Assembly: GCA_020637235.1 (NCBI GenBank)
Contig: JACJWG010000015.1
Span: 1 to 64,000 of the forward strand
DNA from: Acidimicrobiaceae bacterium
GTDB taxonomy: Bacteria; Actinomycetota; Acidimicrobiia; Acidimicrobiales; Ilumatobacteraceae
Length of the DNA stretch: 64,000 nucleotides
Direction of reading: 5' to 3'
In this document: in pieces, positions 37,207 to 44,975 of the stretch
Layout: every line of letters begins with the position of its first letter
Numbering within the stretch: the first letter of the stretch is position 1
Position numbers and translations under genes: made by a program
The notes under the pieces: generated by a model
The model's database searches: none
Told to the model about the DNA's origin: nothing
Seen by the model: only the letters and a program-made list of their open reading frames with translations

Positions 37207-39213
37207 TCAGACGATGGTGAACGTGAGCACACCCTTGTAGGTGCCGGCGTCTGCCGAGACCGGGATCAACAGGTTGATCCGGGCATCCATCACAGCCATA
37301 CCCAGACCTGCACCAACATTGGCCTTCGACAGCGAGTTTGCCAGCGTGGTGTTCGCCGGGTCCTGAGCGCCGAGACCGGCCGCCGAGGTCGACGCGACCG
37401 GCAAGCGCTCACCGCCCGCCGTGACGGTCATGTCATAGCCGTCGAGGTTCGGGTTCGAGTCCCACGTTACCTCGGGCACCCAACCGAGCAGGTTGCCCGA
37501 GAACTTCTCCGTCGCGGCGGTGTTGCCACCGAGGAAGAAGTCGCCCATCCGACCGTTCAACGTCCAGCCGGCGTCAGCGTCGCGGGTGTCCACGACGGTC
37601 AGCTGAGCGATCCGACCGGTGCTGCGGAAGTACTGACCAGCCGACGGACCGCTCGTGATCAGGCGAGCCTGCTCGAGAGTGATGCCGCAGTTGGTCGGGT
37701 AGGTGGCGATCGAGTCACCGTTGCCGTCCACCGGGTACGGGTACTGGTTGAACAGCACGTCACCCGCACCAGGGGCGGTTTGCTGGCCGAGCGGGCCGAC
37801 CGGGTTGGTCCCGAACGAGTTCGGGTCCGCAGCAGCGTCGTCACCCACCGGAGCCGTGCCCACCGCTGCCGGCGGCAGGATGTTCGGAGCCGTGCCGGTC
37901 GGATCGGCATCCGTGGTCGCCGTCAGAGCCGGGAACTGCGGGCCGAACAGGGCATTCGAGTACGCCGGGGCCGAGCCGTGCACGCCGCAGCGCTGGGTGA
38001 GCACGAGCGCACCCTGCGGACGCACAACCGTGATGTCCTGCACCACGACCTGAGCGTTCACACAGGTGAACGTCGCCATGCCGGGAACCGTGACCTGACC
38101 GTTGCTGTAGTTGCCGACGACCTCGACCACGTAGCTGTCGGGTACCGCGCAGGCCACGCTGATGCTGTTGGTTGGTGCCGGGAGGGTTTGCGAGGCGATC
38201 GGCGCGGCCGAGCCGACGGGCACGAACGTGACCGTGTGGCTCACCAGCGTCGCGCCGCCCACCGGGCTACCGGTGCTCGGGGTCCACGACACCGTCACCG
38301 GGCTCGGACCGCTTGCAACTGCCACGACGGGGCGTGGGGCGAGCCAACCGTGGCACATGCAGACGGCCTGGGCGGCGGCAGCGGTGCTGCCGGCGTCGTT
38401 GGTCGCCGTGGCGACGATGTCGTACACGTCACCGTTGTTCAGACCGGTGAAACTGTAGGTGTACGGACCACCAGCCGGAATGCTCACCGGAGGCAGCGCC
38501 GGGCCAGCCGGGCTGGTCGGAGTCGCCGTCACCGTGTAACCCGTCACCGCAGGCGTCGCCGTCACCGGCGTGATCTCACCCGTGATCTCCTGGAAACCGG
38601 CATCCGCGGTGAACACCGGAGCGGCCGGCTTGGTGCCGACGACCCAGTTGAGCGACGTGGTCGGGACCGTGTCCTTCACCGTGATCGTCGTCTCCCAGTA
38701 CTTCTCCGTACCGGTCGCCGTCTTGTAGCACGCGAACCCGATCTTGTACTGACCATCGACCAGACCAGCAGCCAGGTTCGTGTTCAGGTTCAACGTCGAC
38801 GTCCCCGAGATCGTGTACGGCGAGGCGGTGCCGATCGTCGTCTTCGCGATCTGCGGCGAACCCGTCGTCGAGTACAACGGCTGGGCGATCGCACCAGCCG
38901 GCGCACCCGCCGGCAACTGCGGACCCGACGCAGTCCAGGTGAGCGTGCCCGCATCCACCGACGCCGACGTCAGATACTGACCCCACCGGAAACCGTCCAC
39001 CGAGGCATTCCCCGGGCAACCGTTGTTCGGCGCGGTCAAGGTCAACGAAAACGTCGTCGAGTTCGTACCCGAGTTCACGCTGATGTTCTGGCCCGGCGTC
39101 GCCGGCGTACCCGGAGGCAACGCCGACACACTCCCGGTGCCGAAGACGCTCACCGACGCGGCGGCTGCGAGTGCCGTCGTGATGGCGAGCGAACGCTTCA
39201 TGTTGATACGCAT
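37207..39213 (-). CDS. Secreted surface protein with WxL-like C-terminus, copy B, 668 aa
   Basis: Same layout as copy A: Sec signal peptide MRINMKRSLAITTALAAAAS to VSALPPG, shared Cys-containing domain (about 30-185), two fibronectin-like domains, a spacer with DAAADPNSFGTNPVGPLG, and a WxL-like C-terminal region (LTVVDTRDADAGWTLNGRMGDF ... GLGMAVMDARINLLIPVSADAGTYKGVLTFTIV). Conserved Trp-containing motifs and a final beta strand agree with WxL domains, though I cannot confirm by profile. An ATG at 39201 is a possible alternative start. It follows the PstS-like gene by 41 nt and is probably co-transcribed with it; a strong terminator follows. Confidence 0.8.
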   Translation of the reverse strand: MRINMKRSLAITTALAAAASVSVFGTGSVSALPPGTPATPGQNISVNSGTNSTTFSLTLTAPNNGCPGNASVDGFRWGQYLTSASVDAGTLTWTASGPQLPAGAPAGAIAQPLYSTTGSPQIAKTTIGTASPYTISGTSTLNLNTNLAAGLVDGQYKIGFACYKTATGTEKYWETTITVKDTVPTTSLNWVVGTKPAAPVFTADAGFQEITGEITPVTATPAVTGYTVTATPTSPAGPALPPVSIPAGGPYTYSFTGLNNGDVYDIVATATNDAGSTAAAAQAVCMCHGWLAPRPVVAVASGPSPVTVSWTPSTGSPVGGATLVSHTVTFVPVGSAAPIASQTLPAPTNSISVACAVPDSYVVEVVGNYSNGQVTVPGMATFTCVNAQVVVQDITVVRPQGALVLTQRCGVHGSAPAYSNALFGPQFPALTATTDADPTGTAPNILPPAAVGTAPVGDDAAADPNSFGTNPVGPLGQQTAPGAGDVLFNQYPYPVDGNGDSIATYPTNCGITLEQARLITSGPSAGQYFRSTGRIAQLTVVDTRDADAGWTLNGRMGDFFLGGNTAATEKFSGNLLGWVPEVTWDSNPNLDGYDMTVTAGGERLPVASTSAAGLGAQDPANTTLANSLSKANVGAGLGMAVMDARINLLIPVSADAGTYKGVLTFTIV
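38002..39131. repeat. 1,130-bp direct repeat, copy B
   Basis: Partner of 35784-36913. The near absence of even synonymous changes implies recent duplication or ongoing gene conversion. Confidence 0.9.
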
Positions 39214-39254
39214 GATGTTTGATTCGTTCCTTCTGTGGTGGTTCGAGGGGAGGC

Positions 39255-40445
39255 TCAGAGCTGACCCGAGACGAGGTCACCGGTGATGGTGGTGACGCCG
39301 CAGTCGGGGGCGACGAGGAAGCCGAAGGTGTTGATGGTCGCGGTGGCCTGGCAGATCTGCGAGGTCGGTCCGACGAACAGGTCCTTCAGGTCGGCGTTGC
39401 CGAAGCCGGTGATGATGCCGGTCGGGAACACGTTGTAGATGCGGCGACCGAACACCGAGTCGGCGAAGAACGTCGCGTTCGGGGCCAGGTTCGGGGCGGT
39501 GCCGGTGATCGGCGAACCGAGGTTGGTGCCCGAACCGTTGTTGCTCACCGAGCCGATGAGCACCTCGGCCGGCGGGGTGGGCACGGCGACGCCGTTCGAC
39601 TTGGCGATGTAGGCGCCAGCCGAGAAGCCGATCACGACCTGGCTGTTGGCCTCACCGGCCAGCGCGACGAGGGCGTCTCCGGCGGCCTTGAGCTCCACCG
39701 CGTTGTTCTCCTGCAGGCGGCCGTTCGGCTGGCTGCCGGCGTTGAGGCTGCGGCACAGCGTGGTGGCGCTGGCCTCGTCGCTGACGCTCACACCTGCAGC
39801 GGTGTTCCAGAAGGCGTAGGTACCCGAGCCATCCTGGATGCCACAGGGCACCATGCGGACGCCACCGATCTCCTGCGGGCCCGTGGTGAACAGCGCGTCG
39901 AGCTCGGCGCGGGTCATCGTGGTGACCGGCGAACCGGCCGGACGATAGACCGCGAAGCTGATGCCGTCACGTGCGAACGGGATGTAGGTCAGCGCACCCG
40001 AGTTGCCCGAGGGACCCGACGACGAGCGGGCGAAGTCGACCAGACCCGAGACGTCGGCGATGCCGCACTCGGCGCTGCCGTAGCCGGTGCCGTCCTGCGC
40101 GCGGCTGAGCGCACGGCGGCCCTGGGTCGAACCGTTGGGGCGGGTGAAGGTCGGCGCACCGATCTTCGGGGTGACGCAGTTGTCGGCGGCGCCGGCCGGA
40201 GGCGTGGCGTCGAACGAGATGACCTGACGACCACCGGTCGCGGCCGAGCTCTGGATCGGCGTGTACAGGATGCCGTTGGACTTGCCCGCCAGGGCGTTCA
40301 GCACGTCCTGGCTCGTGTCGGAGCCGAAGCCCGCAAGTGCGCCGAACTGGGCGGGGTCGGCGCTCGCCGATCCCACCATCGTGCTGGCTGCCAGCGCCGT
40401 GGCGACGAGGCCGAAGCCGAGCCGCTTCTTCTTGGAAATGAACAT
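39255..40445 (-). CDS. Secreted PstS-like substrate-binding protein, 396 aa
   Basis: Sec signal peptide (MFISKKKRLGFGLVATALAASTMVGSASA). The mature part has the PstS-type two-lobe fold: an N-terminal GFGSDTSQDVLNALAG, IADVSGLVDFARSSSGPSG, LTYIPFARDGISFAVYRPAGS with TTMTRAELDALFTTGP, and GIQDGSGTYAFWN in place of the RxxGSGT phosphate loop. The Arg of that loop is not conserved, so phosphate itself may not be the ligand. No membrane anchor or lipobox, hence probably free or non-covalently wall-bound. PHO-box-like repeats lie upstream. Four Cys could form disulfides. Confidence 0.82.
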   Translation of the reverse strand: MFISKKKRLGFGLVATALAASTMVGSASADPAQFGALAGFGSDTSQDVLNALAGKSNGILYTPIQSSAATGGRQVISFDATPPAGAADNCVTPKIGAPTFTRPNGSTQGRRALSRAQDGTGYGSAECGIADVSGLVDFARSSSGPSGNSGALTYIPFARDGISFAVYRPAGSPVTTMTRAELDALFTTGPQEIGGVRMVPCGIQDGSGTYAFWNTAAGVSVSDEASATTLCRSLNAGSQPNGRLQENNAVELKAAGDALVALAGEANSQVVIGFSAGAYIAKSNGVAVPTPPAEVLIGSVSNNGSGTNLGSPITGTAPNLAPNATFFADSVFGRRIYNVFPTGIITGFGNADLKDLFVGPTSQICQATATINTFGFLVAPDCGVTTITGDLVSGQL

Positions 40446-40502
40446 GTTCTGGACGATCCCTTCGATCGGTTGTTCTCCGCCCACTCGCTGAGTGGCGGGG
40501 GG

Positions 40503-40508
40503 ATCGTG
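40503..40508 (-). promoter_or_regulatory. -10-like element (CACGAT) of PstS-like gene
   Basis: CACGAT on the minus strand, 16 nt downstream of the PHO-box-like repeats, about 57 nt before the ATG at 40445. Confidence 0.35.
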
Positions 40509-40524
40509 ACAGGGCGAACTTTCG

Positions 40525-40546
40525 TCCAGTTGGCCTCAAGATGAAC
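40525..40546 (-). promoter_or_regulatory. PHO-box-like element within a 9-bp inverted repeat region
   Basis: Minus-strand 11-mers GTTCATCTTGA and GGCCAACTGGA. The GTTCATC also forms one arm of a perfect inverted repeat GATGAACAC/GTGTTCATC (40540-40548 and 40565-40573, 16-nt spacer). Confidence 0.45.
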
Positions 40547-40667
40547 ACAGACAGTGATTTCGAAGTGTTCATCTCCGCGTCGTGCAGCGCTCAACCAACC
40601 ACCACCGTCCCGTCGTCTCGTGCCGGAGCACGCGTCGCGCGACGCGCTAGGGCATGCACACGCGACG

Positions 40668-40726
40668 ATGACCCGATGCCATCCAGGCGCACCGGGTCAT
40701 TGAGATCAGGTCGAGCAATTGCTCGA
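40668..40726. terminator. Hairpins downstream of pstB
   Basis: A perfect palindrome TCGAGCAATTGCTCGA (40711-40726) lies 8 nt after the pstB stop, followed by ATGACCCG/CGGGTCAT arms (40668-40675, 40693-40700). Likely end of the long operon. Confidence 0.5.
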
Positions 40727-40734
40727 CTTCGTGG

Positions 40735-42210
40735 TCAGCCGAAACGACCGTTGACGTAGTCGAAGGTTCGCGGGTCCTGTGGGTCCTCGAACATCAGGTT
40801 GGTGGGGCCGTGCTCGACGATCACGCCTGGCGTGCCCTGCTCGGCGAGGAAGAACGCACAATGGTCCGACACGCGGTTCGCTTGTTGCATGTTGTGGGTG
40901 ACGATCACGATCGTCACTTCGGAGACGATCTGCATGATCGTCTCCTCGATCCGTCGGGTCGACGTGGGGTCGAGTGCGGAGCACGGCTCGTCCATCAACA
41001 GCACACGCGGTGTCAGCGCCAGCGCCCGAGCGATGCAGAGTCGCTGTTGCTGGCCACCGCTCAAGCCGCCACCTGGTTGCCTCAGTCGGTCCTTCACCTC
41101 GTTCCAGAGTCCGGCCTTGGTGAGGCACGACTCGACGATCTCGTCCTTCAGCGACGGGCTCGCCTTCACGCCGGTGAGCCGGAAGCTCGCGAGGACGTTG
41201 TCGTAGATCGACATCGCCGGGAACGGATTGGGTTTCTGAAACACCATGCCCACCTCCCGACGTGCGTCGGTGAGCTTGCGTTCCGGGTCGTAGATGTCGT
41301 GTCCGTCGACGAGGACCTGCCCGCCCATCTGGGCGCCGGGGATCATCTCGTGCATGCGGTTCAGGATCCGCAAGAACGTCGACTTGCCGCACCCGGACGG
41401 ACCGATGAGCGCGGTCACCCTGCCCGGCTCCATCGTCAGCGACACACGGTCGAGCACCAACCGAGAGCCGAACCACGCCGAGATGTTGCGGGCGTCGATG
41501 CCGGCGAGCGCCTGGTTCGGCGGTGTGAGGTCTGCCATCGACATCGCTTGTGAACGACGGCCACGGCGGCCTGGCGTCTCCCCGCCGACGGACGCCGGCG
41601 CCAGCGGCCCCGGGGCGGTGCGTCGCGGCACCGTGTCGAACCCGAGATCCGGCTGGACGACGAACGCACCGTTCGGCGGCGGCGGGGCGCCGAACACCAG
41701 CTCGTCGGTGAGCGGCAGCGAACCCGGCTCGTTCGTCACCGTGATGGGCGCGATCAGCGTCGGAGGCGGCGGCGCGAACTGGACCGCCGACGGCCACCCC
41801 GCCTCCGGCATCGAGACGGGTGCGGCGATGGCAGCCCGCTGATGGCGGACGTGCACGCGGTGCATCCCGTCGAACAAGCCGCGGAACTCCGCGACACGGT
41901 CGGCCGGCACCGTGACGCCGAAGTCGGGGATGTCCGGCACCACCATGATCGACCACGTGCCGTTGGATGCGTGCACGATGGCCTCGAGGTCGTCGAGGTG
42001 CCACGCCCACACGTCGTCGCCAACGTCGGCGACCACCCGCCGGTTCGTGACCGTCACCTCGGCCGGCTGCAGCTCGACGACCATCGAGTCGGGATCGTCG
42101 GGCTGGCCGTGCACCACCTGGACGACCGCAGCGCCCGGGAACCGAGCGAAGGTGGTCTCTCCGGTGGGCCCGTCGGTCGGCGGGCGCATCGAGGGCGGAT
42201 CGATGGTCAT
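40735..42210 (-). CDS. pstB: PstB-type ABC ATPase with an N-terminal PH-like extension, 491 aa
   Basis: The C-terminal 265 residues are a complete PstB: LIGPSGCGKSTFLRILNRMHEMIPGA (Walker A), Q-loop VFQKPNPFPAMSIYDNV, signature LSGGQQQRLCIARAL, Walker B VLLMDEPCSALDP and the switch VTHNMQQANRVSD. PstB is normally about 250-270 aa; here about 225 residues precede it without a stop. Residues about 20-125 (VVELQPAEVTVTNRRVVADVGDDVWAWHLDDLEAIVHA...FRGLFDGM) look like a bacterial PH/GRAM-type domain, followed by a Pro-rich linker. An internal ATG at MSMADL has no ribosome-binding site, so I read it as one fused protein; GAGGAG precedes the ATG at 42210. Powers the PstC-PstA permease encoded in the same operon. 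Confidence 0.9.
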   Translation of the reverse strand: MTIDPPSMRPPTDGPTGETTFARFPGAAVVQVVHGQPDDPDSMVVELQPAEVTVTNRRVVADVGDDVWAWHLDDLEAIVHASNGTWSIMVVPDIPDFGVTVPADRVAEFRGLFDGMHRVHVRHQRAAIAAPVSMPEAGWPSAVQFAPPPPTLIAPITVTNEPGSLPLTDELVFGAPPPPNGAFVVQPDLGFDTVPRRTAPGPLAPASVGGETPGRRGRRSQAMSMADLTPPNQALAGIDARNISAWFGSRLVLDRVSLTMEPGRVTALIGPSGCGKSTFLRILNRMHEMIPGAQMGGQVLVDGHDIYDPERKLTDARREVGMVFQKPNPFPAMSIYDNVLASFRLTGVKASPSLKDEIVESCLTKAGLWNEVKDRLRQPGGGLSGGQQQRLCIARALALTPRVLLMDEPCSALDPTSTRRIEETIMQIVSEVTIVIVTHNMQQANRVSDHCAFFLAEQGTPGVIVEHGPTNLMFEDPQDPRTFDYVNGRFG

Positions 42211-42247
42211 GTGGTCGGTTCTCCTCGGTCGTCGCAGCGGCGAGCGA

Positions 42248-43210
42248 TCACGTCAGGTTCGGGAGCAGTTTGGCGATCTCCGCGCTCGCGCTGATGCCGA
42301 CGAGCGTGAGGGGCGGCGTGAACACGATCCACGCCTGCGCACGTCCCCAACGAGTCCATGCCCAGATCGCAAGGACGGAGAGCACGGTGAGCGCCTGCAT
42401 CCACAACGCCAGCGCCCACACGGTGTCGGTCTGATTGCCCATGGCGCGTTCGTGCTCGCCGAGCGCAGCAGCACTGATGGCGCGTGCGTCTCCCACGACC
42501 GCTTGGCCGACGAGATCGGCGTCGACACGGAGCACGCCGCTCGACAGGAACGGTGATCCATCGGCGGTGACGAGCATCAGTCGAGATCCGCCGGCAGGCG
42601 CTGCGGGCGGCAGAGGGTCCCCGGCTCGTCGCACGCCGATCACTGCGTACTCGAAGGTGCCTTGGCCGGTCGTCACGACGATCCGGTCGTCGACTCGGAG
42701 ATCGCCGAGGTCGTCGAAGGGTCCGCCATAGGTGGAGGCCCGTCCGAACAGCACCGTCGATCCGACCTGTCCGGGAAGCTGCGTGTCCCGGCGGTGCCCC
42801 GGACCGTCGAACAGCACCTCGGCCGAGGTGCCTTCGGCGACGATCGTCTCGAGCCCGATCGCGCGGATCTCCATGTACGCCACCGGCGTTCCGTCGGCGA
42901 GCTCGACGCCGTCTGCGTCGGCTGGACCGATCGGGGCAGTGCCCTGGGCCAGCTCTGATCGGAACTCGTTGTACATGCGCGTCTGCGCAGAGCGCTGCTG
43001 GAGCCCGCTCACGAGACCGAGGTGCAGCAGCAGTGACACCGACAACACGAGGGCCATGATCAGCATCGCCCGGACCAACTGAAGTCGAGGGCTGAGAGGC
43101 GGGATGCCGCTGCGTTCGTGCCGTTCGCTGACCGGCGCGAACCGCCGACGGCTCCCGCCCCTGCCTCCGCCGTCGCCACGGCCTCGGGCGACGGCCGTCG
43201 CGGCGGTCAT
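42248..43210 (-). CDS. Sortase-fold membrane protein lacking catalytic His and Cys, 320 aa
   Basis: N-terminal helix (LVRAMLIMALVLSVSLLLHLGLV, about 45-67), an extracellular domain and a C-terminal helix near 272-290 plus a second hydrophobic stretch. The domain aligns with class E-type sortases: MEIRAIGLETIVAEGTS, GPGHRRDTQLPGQVG, STYGGPFDDLGDLRVDDRIVVTT and FEYAVIGVRR. Where active enzymes have GH (catalytic His) it reads LFGRASTYGG, and where they have TTC (catalytic Cys) it reads LVTADGSP; the Arg region GVLRVDADLV is kept. It should therefore be unable to form the thioester and may be a scaffold or chaperone for sorting-signal proteins. Start overlaps the IPETG-protein stop (ATGA). Confidence 0.85.
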   Translation of the reverse strand: MTAATAVARGRGDGGGRGGSRRRFAPVSERHERSGIPPLSPRLQLVRAMLIMALVLSVSLLLHLGLVSGLQQRSAQTRMYNEFRSELAQGTAPIGPADADGVELADGTPVAYMEIRAIGLETIVAEGTSAEVLFDGPGHRRDTQLPGQVGSTVLFGRASTYGGPFDDLGDLRVDDRIVVTTGQGTFEYAVIGVRRAGDPLPPAAPAGGSRLMLVTADGSPFLSSGVLRVDADLVGQAVVGDARAISAAALGEHERAMGNQTDTVWALALWMQALTVLSVLAIWAWTRWGRAQAWIVFTPPLTLVGISASAEIAKLLPNLT

Positions 43211-44199
43211 GCCGATCCGACCGGGATGACGCGGATCGGGCGTGCGAGCAGCACCGCCATGCGCCCGAACACCACGAGCAGCACCGACCAGACGATGATG
43301 CGGATTGTGTGCGACGGCCCGGTCTCCGGGATCGTGCCGCCGGAGCCGGAGCCCGTTCCGGAGCTGCCGACCGAGAAGCCGCCGCTGGACGACGACGCTG
43401 CCGCCGCGCTCGCGACCTGCGTCGTCGAGGTCGTCGTGCTCCCGGCGACGCTGGTGCTGGTGGTGGAGCCGCCGGCCACCGTCGTCGACGTCGTCGTCGA
43501 CCCACCGGCGACGGTCGTCGACGTCGTCGAGCTCGTGGACGTGGTGCTGGTGGTGCTCGACGTCGTACTGGTGGTCGTGGTGGTCGGAGCGATGGCGGCT
43601 GCGGTCCACGTGAACTTGGCCGGCCCGCCGGCGTCGGCATCCGGGGTGACGGTGAACTGCATCTGCCAGTAGCGCTCGGTCGTGCCCGCCTTCGTGCAGG
43701 CGTAGCCGATCTTGTACGTGCCGGCCGTGAGCGCGTTGTCCGGGTACTGGGCGAAGTTCAGCTCGACGGTGCCGATGATCATGCCCTTGGGCTCGGTGCC
43801 GGTGAGCTTGTTCACCTGCGGTGTACCGCCGGTCGCGCTCAGCAGCGGGAAGGCCTTCGATCCTGCGGGCGCAATCGGTCCGCTCGCGTTGAACTTCAGC
43901 ACGGCGACGTCGACGTCGTCGGACACCAAGAAGTTGTGCCAGCGATAGCCGTCGACCGCCGAGTCGCCCGGACAGACGTTGTTCGGCGCGGCGAGCGCCA
44001 ACGAGAACGGCGTGGAGCTGTTCCCGGACTCCACCGAGATCGACAGCCCCTCGGTCGCCGGAGCACCCGCGACGAGTGGTTCGGCCGATGCGCCGAACGC
44101 GCCGACGACGCTGATCGCGAGCATCGCTGCGGAGAGGACGGCACCGCCGCGCGCTGCAGCGAGCAACGCCCGTCGGCGGGCGAAGGAATTCGTGTTCAT
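43207..44199 (-). CDS. Secreted surface protein with IPETG sorting-like tail, 330 aa
   Basis: Signal peptide (about 1-40, ending GASAEP), then the island's shared domain from about 48 to 200: ISVESGNSSTPFSLALAAPNNVCPGDSAVDGYRWHNFLVSDDVDVAVLKF is replaced in order by GTYKIGYAC, ERYWQMQFTV and GPAKFTWTAA. A Ser/Thr-rich stalk with VAGGSTTTSTT units follows, then GTIPETG + hydrophobic helix (IRIIVWSVLLVVFGRMAVLLA) + Arg, a near-LPXTG wall-sorting signal. Its tail is similar to that of the FPRTG protein (FGRxAV in both). Coupled by ATGA overlaps to genes on both sides, including the inactive sortase-like protein. Confidence 0.82.
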   Translation of the reverse strand: MNTNSFARRRALLAAARGGAVLSAAMLAISVVGAFGASAEPLVAGAPATEGLSISVESGNSSTPFSLALAAPNNVCPGDSAVDGYRWHNFLVSDDVDVAVLKFNASGPIAPAGSKAFPLLSATGGTPQVNKLTGTEPKGMIIGTVELNFAQYPDNALTAGTYKIGYACTKAGTTERYWQMQFTVTPDADAGGPAKFTWTAAAIAPTTTTTSTTSSTTSTTSTSSTTSTTVAGGSTTTSTTVAGGSTTSTSVAGSTTTSTTQVASAAAASSSSGGFSVGSSGTGSGSGGTIPETGPSHTIRIIVWSVLLVVFGRMAVLLARPIRVIPVGSA

Positions 44200-44975
44200 C
44201 GGAGTGCTCCTGCGCGAGACGATGTGGACGAAGGGGGGTTCTGTGAACGGCGGCGGACCATCCACCAACCGCCGCCAAGGGCGATCGCCAGCGCCGCGGC
44301 CCCGGCGATGTAGGGCCAGCGGCGAGACTCGGGCTCGAGGGTCTGCGCCGCGATCGCGTCGGCGGGAGCATCGACAGCGGTCCAGGTGAACTGCGCCGGC
44401 TCGTCGTCGGGATCGGCCACGATCTCGATCTCGGCGTCCCAGTACCTGGCGGTCTGGCGGAAGTACGTGCACGCGACCCCGATGCGGTAGCGGCCTGGTG
44501 CCACCGCATCGGGTGGGAAGATGGTGAAGGTCAGCTCGGGCAGCAGTGGGATCCGCGCCTCCATGCCCGGGCCGGCGTTCACCGGCAGCAGCTGATGGGC
44601 GTACGGCTTGGTGTCGAAGGCGAAGAGGGGGAACTGCGTGCCCTCCGGGCCGATCACGCCGTACTCGACCTGCCCCGGATCGTGCGACGCCGGGATCAGG
44701 AAGGTCTGCACGCGCCAGTCGTCGTTGGCGCTGTCGCCAGGACAGGTGGACCCTTCGGGCAGGACCAGCGTGTACGGCGTCGCACTCCCTCCGCTCGCGA
44801 GCGGAGTGCCGTCTGGTGCGGCGATCACGACCGACCCCTCGTCGACCGCTGGTCCCACGTCCTCCGGCACGAGGCCCCCGGCCGCCGCCGCACTCGCGAC
44901 TGCCAGACCACCGATCGTGCCGAGGATCGCGGAACGGCCCCACCGCCTGCGAGTTCGCATGATGTCACCGCTCAT
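44196..44975 (-). CDS. Membrane-anchored protein with the island's shared domain, 259 aa
   Basis: Signal peptide (about 12-33) and a single copy of the shared domain (about 45-200): STCPGDSANDDWRVQTFLIPASHDPGQVEYGVIGPEG, GRYRIGVAC, ARYWDAEIEI, EPAQFTWTAV. A C-terminal helix (RWPYIAGAAALAIALGGGWWMV, about 217-238) and a short Arg/Ser tail anchor it in the membrane. The two Cys at equal places to the paralogues could be disulfide-linked. No recognised family. Both ends overlap neighbours as ATGA. Confidence 0.78.
   Translation of the reverse strand: MSGDIMRTRRRWGRSAILGTIGGLAVASAAAAGGLVPEDVGPAVDEGSVVIAAPDGTPLASGGSATPYTLVLPEGSTCPGDSANDDWRVQTFLIPASHDPGQVEYGVIGPEGTQFPLFAFDTKPYAHQLLPVNAGPGMEARIPLLPELTFTIFPPDAVAPGRYRIGVACTYFRQTARYWDAEIEIVADPDDEPAQFTWTAVDAPADAIAAQTLEPESRRWPYIAGAAALAIALGGGWWMVRRRSQNPPSSTSSRAGALR

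Noticed and set aside
34965..39222. Two long plus-strand open frames opposite the surface genes, near-identical to each other
   Set aside because: Their similarity only mirrors the duplicated minus-strand genes; composition (RHR, GDRR) is that of antisense frames, and the opposite strand has signal peptides and known domains.
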